NCBI GenBank assembly: GCA_015060115.1
Contig: SUZB01000019.1
Span: 1-40,147 of the forward strand
Source: Rikenellaceae bacterium
GTDB taxonomy: Bacteria > Bacteroidota > Bacteroidia > Bacteroidales > Rikenellaceae
Reading direction: 5' to 3'
DNA: 40,147 nucleotides
A model generated the notes under the pieces. The model saw only the letters and a list, made by a program, of their open reading frames with translations. It was not told the DNA's origin and did no database searches. A program made the position numbers and the translations under genes. Position 1 is the stretch's first letter. Every line of letters starts with the position of its first letter. Of this stretch, positions 22,701 to 30,465 are shown piece by piece.

Positions 22701-23531
22701 CTAATTTATAACATCTCGATAAACGACTCTTAGATCAATGTTGTATAGCCTATCCCACTTATCGACAAGCAGGGCAATAGTCCAAGGCTCTACCACATCG
22801 GTCATATCTTGATATATTGCTATGTTTAGTGCTATCTCGGTGGCAGAGATACTCTGGAAACTCTCGATCTGCTTATTCGATATGCCATTCAGACTGTAGC
22901 CGTGAGCTATAATCATTGTGTACTTCGAGAAATCGACTGCTGGGTAACTCTCTCCCGATTCAGATGCGATGTAGCGTGCAAGCTCTTCGTCGCTATCGAC
23001 TACAATAACATTGTTATAGTCATCTGGCAAATTCCAATCGCACGACGAGCCGTATAGTGTGTACTCCTTATATGTTATATCTGTTGGCTCTACCACTGGT
23101 GCGTCGGGATGTTTAGTTACGACAACTGTGGTCTTGCATAGAAGGGTGTCGTTATCCTCATCGTACACCTCGATAATAAAGTTGAGATATGGTTCATCGA
23201 GGTATTCCCATTCGGGAGCAAAGGTAAACTCAAAAGGCATAACATCGCCCGCAATGATAAGTTCGTGATTGTTGTGCACGATAAAATTGTCGTGCAACAC
23301 CCGAATGTAGCACACCCCGTCATAGCCACAGATAGTGCCACGACATAGATATGTGTGCTTTGTAAATGGTTCATCTCCACTTGTATTGTTACTAATTGTC
23401 GTCTCGTCTATACACTCAATCGTGATGTTCGAGAGTTCTACATCTTTTCCATTCACCTCAATGTCCAATTCGCACGATGTCATTATACTCGCAACAACCA
23501 ATGCCATAAGGCACAAAATAAATCTTTTCAT
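22701..23531 (-). CDS. Unknown lipoprotein, last gene of the OMP operon
   Basis: This 276-aa protein has a signal peptide and lipobox IMTSC (Cys20). The mature part is acidic and beta-rich, with an immunoglobulin-like first half (ELIIAGDVMPFEFTFAPEWEY, LNFIIEVYDEDNDTLLCKTT). The second half contains VIVVDSDEELARYIASES and YTMIIAHGYSLNGISNKQIE. I do not recognise a family with certainty. The gene lies 33 nt after the beta-barrel gene, so it is probably an outer-membrane-anchored partner of that protein and shares its G-tract promoter. Confidence 0.7.
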   Translation of the reverse strand: MKRFILCLMALVVASIMTSCELDIEVNGKDVELSNITIECIDETTISNNTSGDEPFTKHTYLCRGTICGYDGVCYIRVLHDNFIVHNNHELIIAGDVMPFEFTFAPEWEYLDEPYLNFIIEVYDEDNDTLLCKTTVVVTKHPDAPVVEPTDITYKEYTLYGSSCDWNLPDDYNNVIVVDSDEELARYIASESGESYPAVDFSKYTMIIAHGYSLNGISNKQIESFQSISATEIALNIAIYQDMTDVVEPWTIALLVDKWDRLYNIDLRVVYRDVIN

Positions 23532-23564
23532 AGTATATTGTTTTTACCTATTTAGTTGCAATTA

Positions 23565-24104
23565 TTAGAAATTAATTGCCACGCCCAACGATAATGAGTG
23601 CGCGTGAAGATACGCCTTAGTGTTGATGTTCATATCGAGGTCGGGGAAGGTAATATCTGCCGACATTGGGAATAGGTTATAGCCGTAGCGAATGAATAGT
23701 GAGAAGCGTCGTAAGTCCACACCAACTGCCGGCGAGAGGTAAAATCCCGTAGTGAGCGAGTCCGTAATACTAAAACCTGTACGGAGTGATACGAATGGTG
23801 ATAAACCACTCTTCATTGGCGAGTATTTGGTTTCGAGGAAAATAGGAACATTATAAACATAGTATAACTCATGCACATCGAGATATAGACCCGCACCAAT
23901 ACCCATTGCTACACCATGACCGAGACGGCCACCGTGTACGGTGCTGAAGCCAATATTGCTGCCACCACTAAGCATTGCTCCGCCATTGAGCTCTATATTG
24001 CCCCAATATCCAGGCTTGAAATAGCTGTACTTTGTTTTCTGCGCCTCTGCACTATAAGCACCTACGAATAGCGCAATAATAAGGATTACTAAACTCTTTT
24101 TCAT
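23565..24104 (-). CDS. Small outer-membrane beta-barrel protein
   Basis: This 179-aa protein has a cleavable signal peptide (VILIIALFVGAYSAEA). The mature part of ~155 residues alternates polar and hydrophobic residues and is rich in Gly, Tyr and aromatic girdles (YWGNIELNGGAMLSGGSNIG, GLYLDVHELYYVYNVPIFLE). It ends in LSLGVAINF with the C-terminal Phe typical of barrels assembled by BamA. The size suits an 8-strand barrel. Function unknown; an adhesin, defence or small porin-like role is possible. It is the middle gene of a three-gene unit behind a promoter with a homopolymeric spacer. Confidence 0.75.
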   Translation of the reverse strand: MKKSLVILIIALFVGAYSAEAQKTKYSYFKPGYWGNIELNGGAMLSGGSNIGFSTVHGGRLGHGVAMGIGAGLYLDVHELYYVYNVPIFLETKYSPMKSGLSPFVSLRTGFSITDSLTTGFYLSPAVGVDLRRFSLFIRYGYNLFPMSADITFPDLDMNINTKAYLHAHSLSLGVAINF

Positions 24105-24122
24105 AATCTTTGTTATATAATT

Positions 24123-24290
24123 TTACTGTATAAAGCTGATGATTATGGCAATAGCAATAAGAAGAATGACAATCGTATTGATCGTTGTGCCCCATACTTT
24201 GCCCTTAGAACTCTTCTCTTTTAACGCTCTTACAAGGTTGATTATTGCAATGATAAGCAATATCACCATCAATATATAAAATTTACTCAT
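24123..24290 (-). CDS. 55-aa double-membrane-span peptide
   Basis: ATG at 24290 and TAA at 24123-24125 encode MSKFYILMVILLIIAIINLV, a basic loop (RALKEKSSKGKVWGTT), then INTIVILLIAIAIIISFIQ. Two hydrophobic helices with a positively charged turn predict a hairpin with both ends outside. It lies 18 nt before the beta-barrel gene and is the first gene after the promoter. Its identity is unknown. Small-protein or toxin-like roles are possible, but the regular context argues for an ordinary membrane component. Confidence 0.65.
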   Translation of the reverse strand: MSKFYILMVILLIIAIINLVRALKEKSSKGKVWGTTINTIVILLIAIAIIISFIQ

Positions 24291-24317
24291 ATTACTTATT
24301 TTTAATAAATTTGCCTA

Positions 24318-24347
24318 CAAATTTACCCCCCCCATGAATTTTCCAAA
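24318..24347 (-). promoter_or_regulatory. Promoter with G8 tract in the -33/-7 spacer (possible phase-variable switch)
   Basis: On the minus strand TTTG (24344-24347) and TAAATTTG (24318-24325) are 18 nt apart. The spacer ends in eight consecutive G (24326-24333) touching the -7 box. The other complete promoters in this window have 19-21 nt spacers. The ATG of the 55-aa gene is 27 nt downstream. Confidence 0.6.
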
Positions 24348-24414
24348 TTTTGTTAGGTTAAAGTTTGTTAAAAGGGCATAAATTTTAGCATATTACATAT
24401 TTATGCGACAATGT

Positions 24415-26868
24415 TTAATTGCTCTTCACTACATCGGCAGGATTCTCGGTAGCAGCCTTCCACGAGCGGAGGGTAACAGTGATAAGCGTAATCGCAAGGA
24501 TTATTGCAACTGCCACAGCATATACCCACCAAGACATTGGTATGCGATAAACATATTGTTGCATCCAATTATCAATTACATAATAGCTTATCGGTATGGC
24601 AATCGCCGAGCAAATAGCCACTATGCAGACATATTTTAGGTTAAAAAGAGTCAATATACCACTGAACGATGCTCCATAAACTCTTCGAATTGCAATCTCT
24701 CTTCGGCGATACTGCGTCTCGAAGAGTACCAAGCCAAAGACTCCGATAATCGAAATCACAATCGAAAGGAACGAGAACAAGGTAACGAGTGTCGAGAGCT
24801 TATCCTCTCGCTGATACACCAACTCCAACTCGTTGTCGAAGAATTTTACCTCGACCTTCTCGGGGTCGGCATTGGGAGCGAACTCCATAATTGTATCGAA
24901 GATATACTTTCTTACCGCAGCAATATCAGCCCCTGCAACGGTGCGTATGTAGGCGTGGCAAGGGAAGGTATAAACACGCTTACCGTAGACAACAAAGGCA
25001 AAGGGAGCAACGCTGTGTTGTGCAGAGAGGAAGTCGAAATCCTCGCAGATACCAACTATATTGGTTTTTTGCTGATGTAGGTGTCCGTAGAGACTCATAT
25101 CTGTCGTAAGTCCAAAATTACGGCTTGCATTCTGATTGAAAATTAGTGCGCCAGTTTCAGATGCCTCATCCGATGGCGAGAAGTTACGACCATCAACTAT
25201 AACTATCCCCATAACCTCCAAAAAGTTATACGATACAGGGTATGATGTAAATGTAATAAGTGAACCATCATCTGATACGGTTTGGAAGTTTCCATCAAGG
25301 TTAGCATCACTTACCATTACACCACTACCAAAAGCCACATCCTTGATTTGTGGATTCTCCTTTAGCTTATCAATAAATGCGTTGCGGCGTGTCTGCTCTA
25401 CACCACTCATAGAGAATTTGGAGATAGATTCATAGGGCACATCGACTGTAAGCAAATTCTCCTTATCGAATCCCATATCACGCGAGAGCATATATTGATG
25501 TTGTCGATATATGAATAGTGAGCAGATAATAAGCGTAATAGAGATGGTAAACTGTATACCTACAAGCGTATAGCGCAAGATGCGACCGGACTTTGAGGCC
25601 GAGAAATCTCCCTTGATAACAAATGCCGGTGAGAACTTGGTAATATACCACGCAGGATAGAGCGATACCACCACACCAAAGAGAATCACGCCCAAAGCGA
25701 TAGCGCCTGCCAGCAACCAATTTTCATCAATAGCAACCGAAGTTGAGATATACTCCTTAAGTGGCGTATCGGCAAAGAGCACGACAATAACAGCTGCACC
25801 AAACAACGATACGAGAATCAAACCTACCGTTTCAAAGAGGAAATTCAGGCGCAGTTTCGCTGTCGGCGCACCAAAGATTTTGTAGTTATTGACGGCACGG
25901 ATTCGGCTCGGTATCAACGCAAAGAAGAAGTTTATAAAGTTGATAAACGAGATAACGAGAATAAGCACAGCAATGGCAATCAGCGTATAGGTCGTTGTGC
26001 GACTGCCGTGATACCACTCTGGCTGCGCATCCTCAATAAAGTAGAGATCTGCAATAGGTGTAAGGCGAGGTTGCGCTCTGTCTATTATGTTCGCTATATC
26101 CTCTTCCGATAGTCCAGACTTGCGGTTATCCTCAATAACAAAGTCAAGCATTTGTTTCTCAACGGCTTCAACCGATGCTCCCTCCTGTAAACGGATATAA
26201 TAGGGGTCTGTCCAATTGTTCTCGCTTGTCGTTGCTTGATGGGATAGATTATACCAACCATCTAAATGAGCAAGCGACGAAGGCTTTGAGAAATCTTTGT
26301 AGATACCCACAATGGTGCGAATACCATTAGATGTTGCGCCACGACCGATGTGAAGTCCATCTCCAACCTCAAGGTTATAACGCTTGGCGGCTGATTCAGA
26401 TATAACAAGAACACTTGCACTACTGTTGTCTACCACATCGATAAAATCCTCGATACCTCCTGCAACCCACTCAAATGGGAATACCTCCAAACCATCACGC
26501 TCTGCGCCAGCAATTTCGAGTGTTATGTTTTCGATTGTAGCATTTCGCTTATGCGAATACTCTCGCTGTGAAACATACACATCAATGTTGAGTGAGCCAG
26601 CTGCCTCTACTTCGGGGCAAGAGGCAACAAGGTTGTCGGGGTATTGTCTATTCCAAGTATGTTCCCAACGACCTGAGCCCGCCTCATTTGGATATTCAAG
26701 GCGATAGATGCGCTCCGAGTTTTTGATAACGCGGTTGTATGATAGGTCAAACTTCACCTGCACGGCAATAAGATATACCGCAGCAAAGGCTATCGCCATA
26801 CCCACTATGTTGAGTAGCGATGATGCCGTATAACGGCGTAGTAGTGTTATAAAGTTTCTCCAGAACAT
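24415..26868 (-). CDS. FtsX/MacB-like ABC permease, third permease of the efflux operon
   Basis: This 817-aa protein has the duplicated FtsX layout. TM1 is about residues 17-38, followed by a large periplasmic MacB-like domain to about 285. Three helices follow (TYTLIAIAVLILVISFINFI...), then a fourth helix, a second periplasmic domain, and three C-terminal helices ending in SWWVYAVAVAIILAITLITV. The C-terminal RSWKAATENPADVVKSN signature is typical of Bacteroidetes efflux permeases. It lies 6 nt after the second permease. It is closely similar to the first permease (30455-32887), especially in membrane and cytoplasmic parts, so the two arose by duplication. Confidence 0.88.
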   Translation of the reverse strand: MFWRNFITLLRRYTASSLLNIVGMAIAFAAVYLIAVQVKFDLSYNRVIKNSERIYRLEYPNEAGSGRWEHTWNRQYPDNLVASCPEVEAAGSLNIDVYVSQREYSHKRNATIENITLEIAGAERDGLEVFPFEWVAGGIEDFIDVVDNSSASVLVISESAAKRYNLEVGDGLHIGRGATSNGIRTIVGIYKDFSKPSSLAHLDGWYNLSHQATTSENNWTDPYYIRLQEGASVEAVEKQMLDFVIEDNRKSGLSEEDIANIIDRAQPRLTPIADLYFIEDAQPEWYHGSRTTTYTLIAIAVLILVISFINFINFFFALIPSRIRAVNNYKIFGAPTAKLRLNFLFETVGLILVSLFGAAVIVVLFADTPLKEYISTSVAIDENWLLAGAIALGVILFGVVVSLYPAWYITKFSPAFVIKGDFSASKSGRILRYTLVGIQFTISITLIICSLFIYRQHQYMLSRDMGFDKENLLTVDVPYESISKFSMSGVEQTRRNAFIDKLKENPQIKDVAFGSGVMVSDANLDGNFQTVSDDGSLITFTSYPVSYNFLEVMGIVIVDGRNFSPSDEASETGALIFNQNASRNFGLTTDMSLYGHLHQQKTNIVGICEDFDFLSAQHSVAPFAFVVYGKRVYTFPCHAYIRTVAGADIAAVRKYIFDTIMEFAPNADPEKVEVKFFDNELELVYQREDKLSTLVTLFSFLSIVISIIGVFGLVLFETQYRRREIAIRRVYGASFSGILTLFNLKYVCIVAICSAIAIPISYYVIDNWMQQYVYRIPMSWWVYAVAVAIILAITLITVTLRSWKAATENPADVVKSN

Positions 26869-26874
26869 AGGCTC

Positions 26875-29307
26875 TTAGTTTGATTTAACCACATCAGCAG
26901 GATTCTCGGTTGCGGCACGCCACGAGCGGAGGGTTACAAGACCGACCGTTACGGCGAGGACAACGGCGAGGGCGGCGATATAGAGCCACCAAGGCTGTGC
27001 GATGCGGTTGGCAAACTGCTCCAACCAGCGCGAGGTGATATACCACGCCACAGGTGCTGCCACCACAAAGCAACCTCCGACAATCCACACATAGCGCAGG
27101 TTCAACATCTCGACAATCTGGCGTGTCGTTGCGCCATAGACCTTACGAACAGCAATCTCCGAGCGGCGGTGCTGCGTCTCGAACATCACAATACCAAAGA
27201 CTCCCATCAGTGCGATAACAATAGCCAATACGGCGAACAAGCCAATCAAGACCATCACCTTTTTGGTCTCTTTATACATACCCTCAATCCAATCATTGAG
27301 AAAATATAGATCGGGTTCGTCGGCGCGTGGTACAATCTCCTTGATAGTAGCACGAATATAGTCGGCAAATGCCTTAACATCAGCCCCCTCACGAAGGCGA
27401 ACATAGTAGTGTGGCAGACGGTCGTCTGAAGCACAGAAGAATACATCGTAGTGCCCCGATTGACTTATGGGACTTAGCTCTATATCTTCGATTACTCCTA
27501 CTGTCTTATTAGAGTCCTCTAAACATATCCAACCTACTCCCGTGCCTATATCCTCCTGCTGATCCGACATGACAACGAGTTCTTTACGCTCGGCAGATAA
27601 TGGCGTAAAGCCGCTGCCATCAACGACTTCAAGGTCAAAGAAAGAGAGGAAGTTGTGGCGCACATAGTGGCGATAAATCGTAAATATTTTTTCATCGTGT
27701 TCCATGCCAGAGGTGCTATTACAACGGAACATATTTGTGCTTCCCGATGTTACATCCTCTGCGTCGGGATGCTGCATAATGCGCTCCGTAAACACATCGG
27801 CGTGAGCTGTCATATCAAACGATGTAAAGGTAACGATGTTGTCGGTCTTAAAGCCCATGTCGTAGTTTACCATATAGCGATATTGCAGGAAGAATACCGC
27901 TGTTACGATGATAAGAATCATCGCTACCGAGAACTGAACACCCACCATCACAGAGCGCAAACGACGACCAGTTGCAGACTGAGCAAAGCCACCCTTAACA
28001 CCCAATGAAGCATTGAAACGGGTGATGTAAAACGCAGGATATAGCGCAGCAACAAGGGCAAGCATAATCATTAGTCCTACCATCATCATAATCACCGGAA
28101 TATTATCTCCAAGAGCCAACGAGCAAGTTACATATTGGGTGATAAAGCTCTCTTGAATGGCTATCATCAGGTAGAAGGTCAAAGCCATTGAGATAAGCAC
28201 CAAACTGATAGCCTCAAAGAGGAAGTTCCAACGCAGTGTACCCTGGCTTGCGCCGAAGACCTTGCAGATATTTACGGCACGCATACGCACAGGCACAAGC
28301 GCAAAGAAGAAGTTTACAAAGTTGATAAAGGCGATGATAACGATGACGAGGGCAATGGTCGTAAGGATAATAGGCGCAGAGCTATTACCCGTCTCGAAGA
28401 TATAGTTAGCATGGAAGTTTCCACGGTAATAGGTATCTTCAAGAGCTACGAGGCGAGTATCGAGGATATCGCCACCATTCTCAGCCTCATCCCTAATCTC
28501 ATCTTCATCCTCGGGCCACAACTCTATCCACTCCTCAACTTGCGCGAAGTACCATTGTGAGTAGTAGTGTTGGAATAGGTTTAGGAAAGCCTCCTTTTCG
28601 GCACCCTCTCGCAGGCGCACGAAGTTCGAGTAGTTCCAATTGTTGTTGGTTGTAGTGTATGCTCCGTCATCATAGGTAATAATCTGCCACTTGCCCAGAA
28701 AAGTATTGATGTCCATATCGCTATACACCGCCACGACAACATTCTCCACTGACGGTAGCTCCTCTGGCTCTTCTCCTGCTATACGGGCGGCTTGTGTATA
28801 GATAACATCGCCAATACCCACATTCATCTTCTCGGCAACTGATTCGGAAATAGCGACCGTGTTAGGCTCCTTTATACGCGAGAAATCTCCCACCAAACAC
28901 TCGAAGCCGAAGCAGTCGAATATATCGGCAGTAGCCATATATACCTCCTCCTCGAAGAGTTGATAGTTGTAGTTATTAACCTTTGTCCATACCTTATTAG
29001 TGCCGGCATATGGTATTAGTGATGCCGCAGCCTCGACATCTGGCGATGCGGCCACAGCATCGTAGAACGCCATAGCGGGAGAATTGGTGCTGTAGTTGCG
29101 CTCTTCATCGAGCATGCCGAAATGTGGCGAAACGATAAATACTCTGTCGGAGTTCTCGATTGAGCGATTGTAGGTAACAGTGTACCATACCTGCGAAAAG
29201 ATGATGTAGAACGCCACAAAGGCGAGGGTCAAACCGAGCACATTAAGCAGCGATGCGACCTTGTATCTTCGCAAGGTCATTAGAAAGTTTTTGAAAGCGA
29301 TTTTCAT
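26875..29307 (-). CDS. FtsX/MacB-like ABC permease, second permease of the efflux operon
   Basis: This 810-aa protein has the same eight-helix, two-periplasmic-domain layout. Helices include VASLLNVLGLTLAFVAFYII near the N-terminus and WLYIAALAVVLAVTVGLVTL near the end, with the RSWRAATENPADVVKSN tail. It is clearly more diverged from the other two permeases of the operon than they are from each other. The cytoplasmic coupling segment ETQHRRSEIAVRKVYGAT is intact. It probably pairs with one of the other permeases around the shared ATPase. Confidence 0.88.
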   Translation of the reverse strand: MKIAFKNFLMTLRRYKVASLLNVLGLTLAFVAFYIIFSQVWYTVTYNRSIENSDRVFIVSPHFGMLDEERNYSTNSPAMAFYDAVAASPDVEAAASLIPYAGTNKVWTKVNNYNYQLFEEEVYMATADIFDCFGFECLVGDFSRIKEPNTVAISESVAEKMNVGIGDVIYTQAARIAGEEPEELPSVENVVVAVYSDMDINTFLGKWQIITYDDGAYTTTNNNWNYSNFVRLREGAEKEAFLNLFQHYYSQWYFAQVEEWIELWPEDEDEIRDEAENGGDILDTRLVALEDTYYRGNFHANYIFETGNSSAPIILTTIALVIVIIAFINFVNFFFALVPVRMRAVNICKVFGASQGTLRWNFLFEAISLVLISMALTFYLMIAIQESFITQYVTCSLALGDNIPVIMMMVGLMIMLALVAALYPAFYITRFNASLGVKGGFAQSATGRRLRSVMVGVQFSVAMILIIVTAVFFLQYRYMVNYDMGFKTDNIVTFTSFDMTAHADVFTERIMQHPDAEDVTSGSTNMFRCNSTSGMEHDEKIFTIYRHYVRHNFLSFFDLEVVDGSGFTPLSAERKELVVMSDQQEDIGTGVGWICLEDSNKTVGVIEDIELSPISQSGHYDVFFCASDDRLPHYYVRLREGADVKAFADYIRATIKEIVPRADEPDLYFLNDWIEGMYKETKKVMVLIGLFAVLAIVIALMGVFGIVMFETQHRRSEIAVRKVYGATTRQIVEMLNLRYVWIVGGCFVVAAPVAWYITSRWLEQFANRIAQPWWLYIAALAVVLAVTVGLVTLRSWRAATENPADVVKSN

Positions 29308-29552
29308 ACTTTTTCGATTTTATGCGGCACTTTTCTCCTCTCCTTGTCCGTCGCGAATGAGAAATAGGCTACTATGTCCCATCCACGCCGAACTGCGGTC
29401 GAGAAGAAATCTGCTCGCCTAAAATCAAAAAAGGCTTCGGGCGGGCAGACCGCGTTGAGTTAATAATTATTTTTATTTGTTTTTGTCTTAGTGGCTTGGG
29501 GAGGTATCACCCTCGCCCAAGCCTGGGATGCTTATGGCTGGATTTTATAGTG
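29308..29552. other. Structured spacer within the efflux operon
   Basis: No gene fits. It contains three palindromes. One at about 29355-29391 has arms GAATGAGAAATAG / CTATGTCCCATCC, resembling the inner hairpin of element E1. One at about 29393-29456 has outer arms GCGGTC / GACCGC with partial inner pairing. One at 29491-29523 has arms GGCTTGGG / CCCAAGCC. An A/T-rich stretch (29460-29487) separates the last two. Confidence 0.5.
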
Positions 29553-29640
29553 GGTCTAAGGAATTTAGGGAGAGTAGGGGATTTAGTGATTTACTTATCC
29601 TTAAGCTCACTAAACTCCTTAAATTCACTAATTTCATTAC
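29553..29640. repeat. 9-nt-period palindrome, family A, copy 3
   Basis: TCTAAGGAATTTAGGGAG-type units pair with CTCACTAAACTCC/TTAAATTCACTAAT-type units. It sits at the 3' end of the ATPase gene and touches its stop codon. Confidence 0.6.
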
Positions 29641-30317
29641 AAATGACTCTTTACATCGGTCACAATCTTACCGTCGAACAGACAGATGGTACGGCTTGCA
29701 TACGAGGCATCGTGCTGCGAGTGGGTAACCATAATGATGGTTGTGCCCTCCTGATGTAACTCTTTGAGCAAAGTCATCACCTCCTGGCCATTCTTCGAGT
29801 CGAGGTTACCCGTAGGCTCATCGGCAAGGATAAGTTTGGGGTTCGACACAAGGGCACGGGCGATAGCCACACGCTGCTGCTGACCACCCGAGAGCTGCTG
29901 AGGGAAGTGGCCGGCACGGTGCGAGATGTTCATACGGTCGAGCATCTTCTTTACGCGCTCCTTACGCTCCGAGGGCTTCACGCCCATATAGATTAGCGGT
30001 AACTCGACATTCTCGGCCACCGACAATTCGTCGATAAGGTTGAACGACTGGAATACGAAGCCGATATTGCCCTTACGGAAGGCGGTGCGTTCCTTCTCTT
30101 TCAGACCGCCCACCTCTTGGTCGAGCAGCTGATATGAGCCGCCCGTAGGATTATCCAAGAGGCCCAAGATGTTGAGCAGCGTAGATTTACCGCAACCCGA
30201 AGGTCCCATAATGGCAACAAACTCGCCCTCTTTAACCTCAAACGATACACCGTTCAGAGCAACAGTCTCGATCTCCTCGGTGAAAAAACTCTTCTGTAAA
30301 TTTTCTACTTTTAACAT
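29637..30317 (-). CDS. MacB/LolD-type ABC ATPase of the efflux operon
   Basis: This 226-aa protein has Walker [15 protein letters not shown]-loop [13 protein letters not shown], signature [15 protein letters not shown], Walker [13 protein letters not shown] and H-loop VTHSQHD. All catalytic residues are present. This class drives mechanotransmission permeases of the MacB/LolCE/FtsX type. It is the only ATPase in the operon, so it must serve all three FtsX-like permeases. Palindromes of family A lie on both sides of the gene. Confidence 0.95.
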   Translation of the reverse strand: MLKVENLQKSFFTEEIETVALNGVSFEVKEGEFVAIMGPSGCGKSTLLNILGLLDNPTGGSYQLLDQEVGGLKEKERTAFRKGNIGFVFQSFNLIDELSVAENVELPLIYMGVKPSERKERVKKMLDRMNISHRAGHFPQQLSGGQQQRVAIARALVSNPKLILADEPTGNLDSKNGQEVMTLLKELHQEGTTIIMVTHSQHDASYASRTICLFDGKIVTDVKSHL

Positions 30318-30360
30318 AGCTGTAATTGTTTATTTAGTTTGTAAATTGTTTTTCTGTTTT

Positions 30361-30465
30361 GTAGGGAGTTTAGGGAATTTAAGGAGCTTAATGAGATTAG
30401 GGATTTTCGCTAAACTCACTAAATTCTCTAATTTCCCTAAATTCACTAATCTCTCTATCTTGTTA
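30361..30465. repeat. 9-nt-period palindrome, family A, copy 4
   Basis: The clearest copy. The left arm has TAGGGAGTT, TAGGGAATT, TAAGGAGCT, TAATGAGAT, TAGGGATTT. The right arm has CTAAACTCA, CTAAATTCT, CTAATTTCC, CTAAATTCA, CTAATCTCT. It fills the junction between the first permease and the ATPase, and its end overlaps the last bases of the permease gene. Confidence 0.75.

Noticed and set aside
24376..24406. Terminator after the efflux operon (GCATAAAT / ATTTATGC)
   Set aside because: The stem is only 8 A/T-rich pairs with a long loop and no T tract, so no terminator could be supported there.
29496..29759. Plus-strand frame with [15 protein letters not shown]
   Set aside because: It runs through a family A repeat and then antisense into the ATPase gene.
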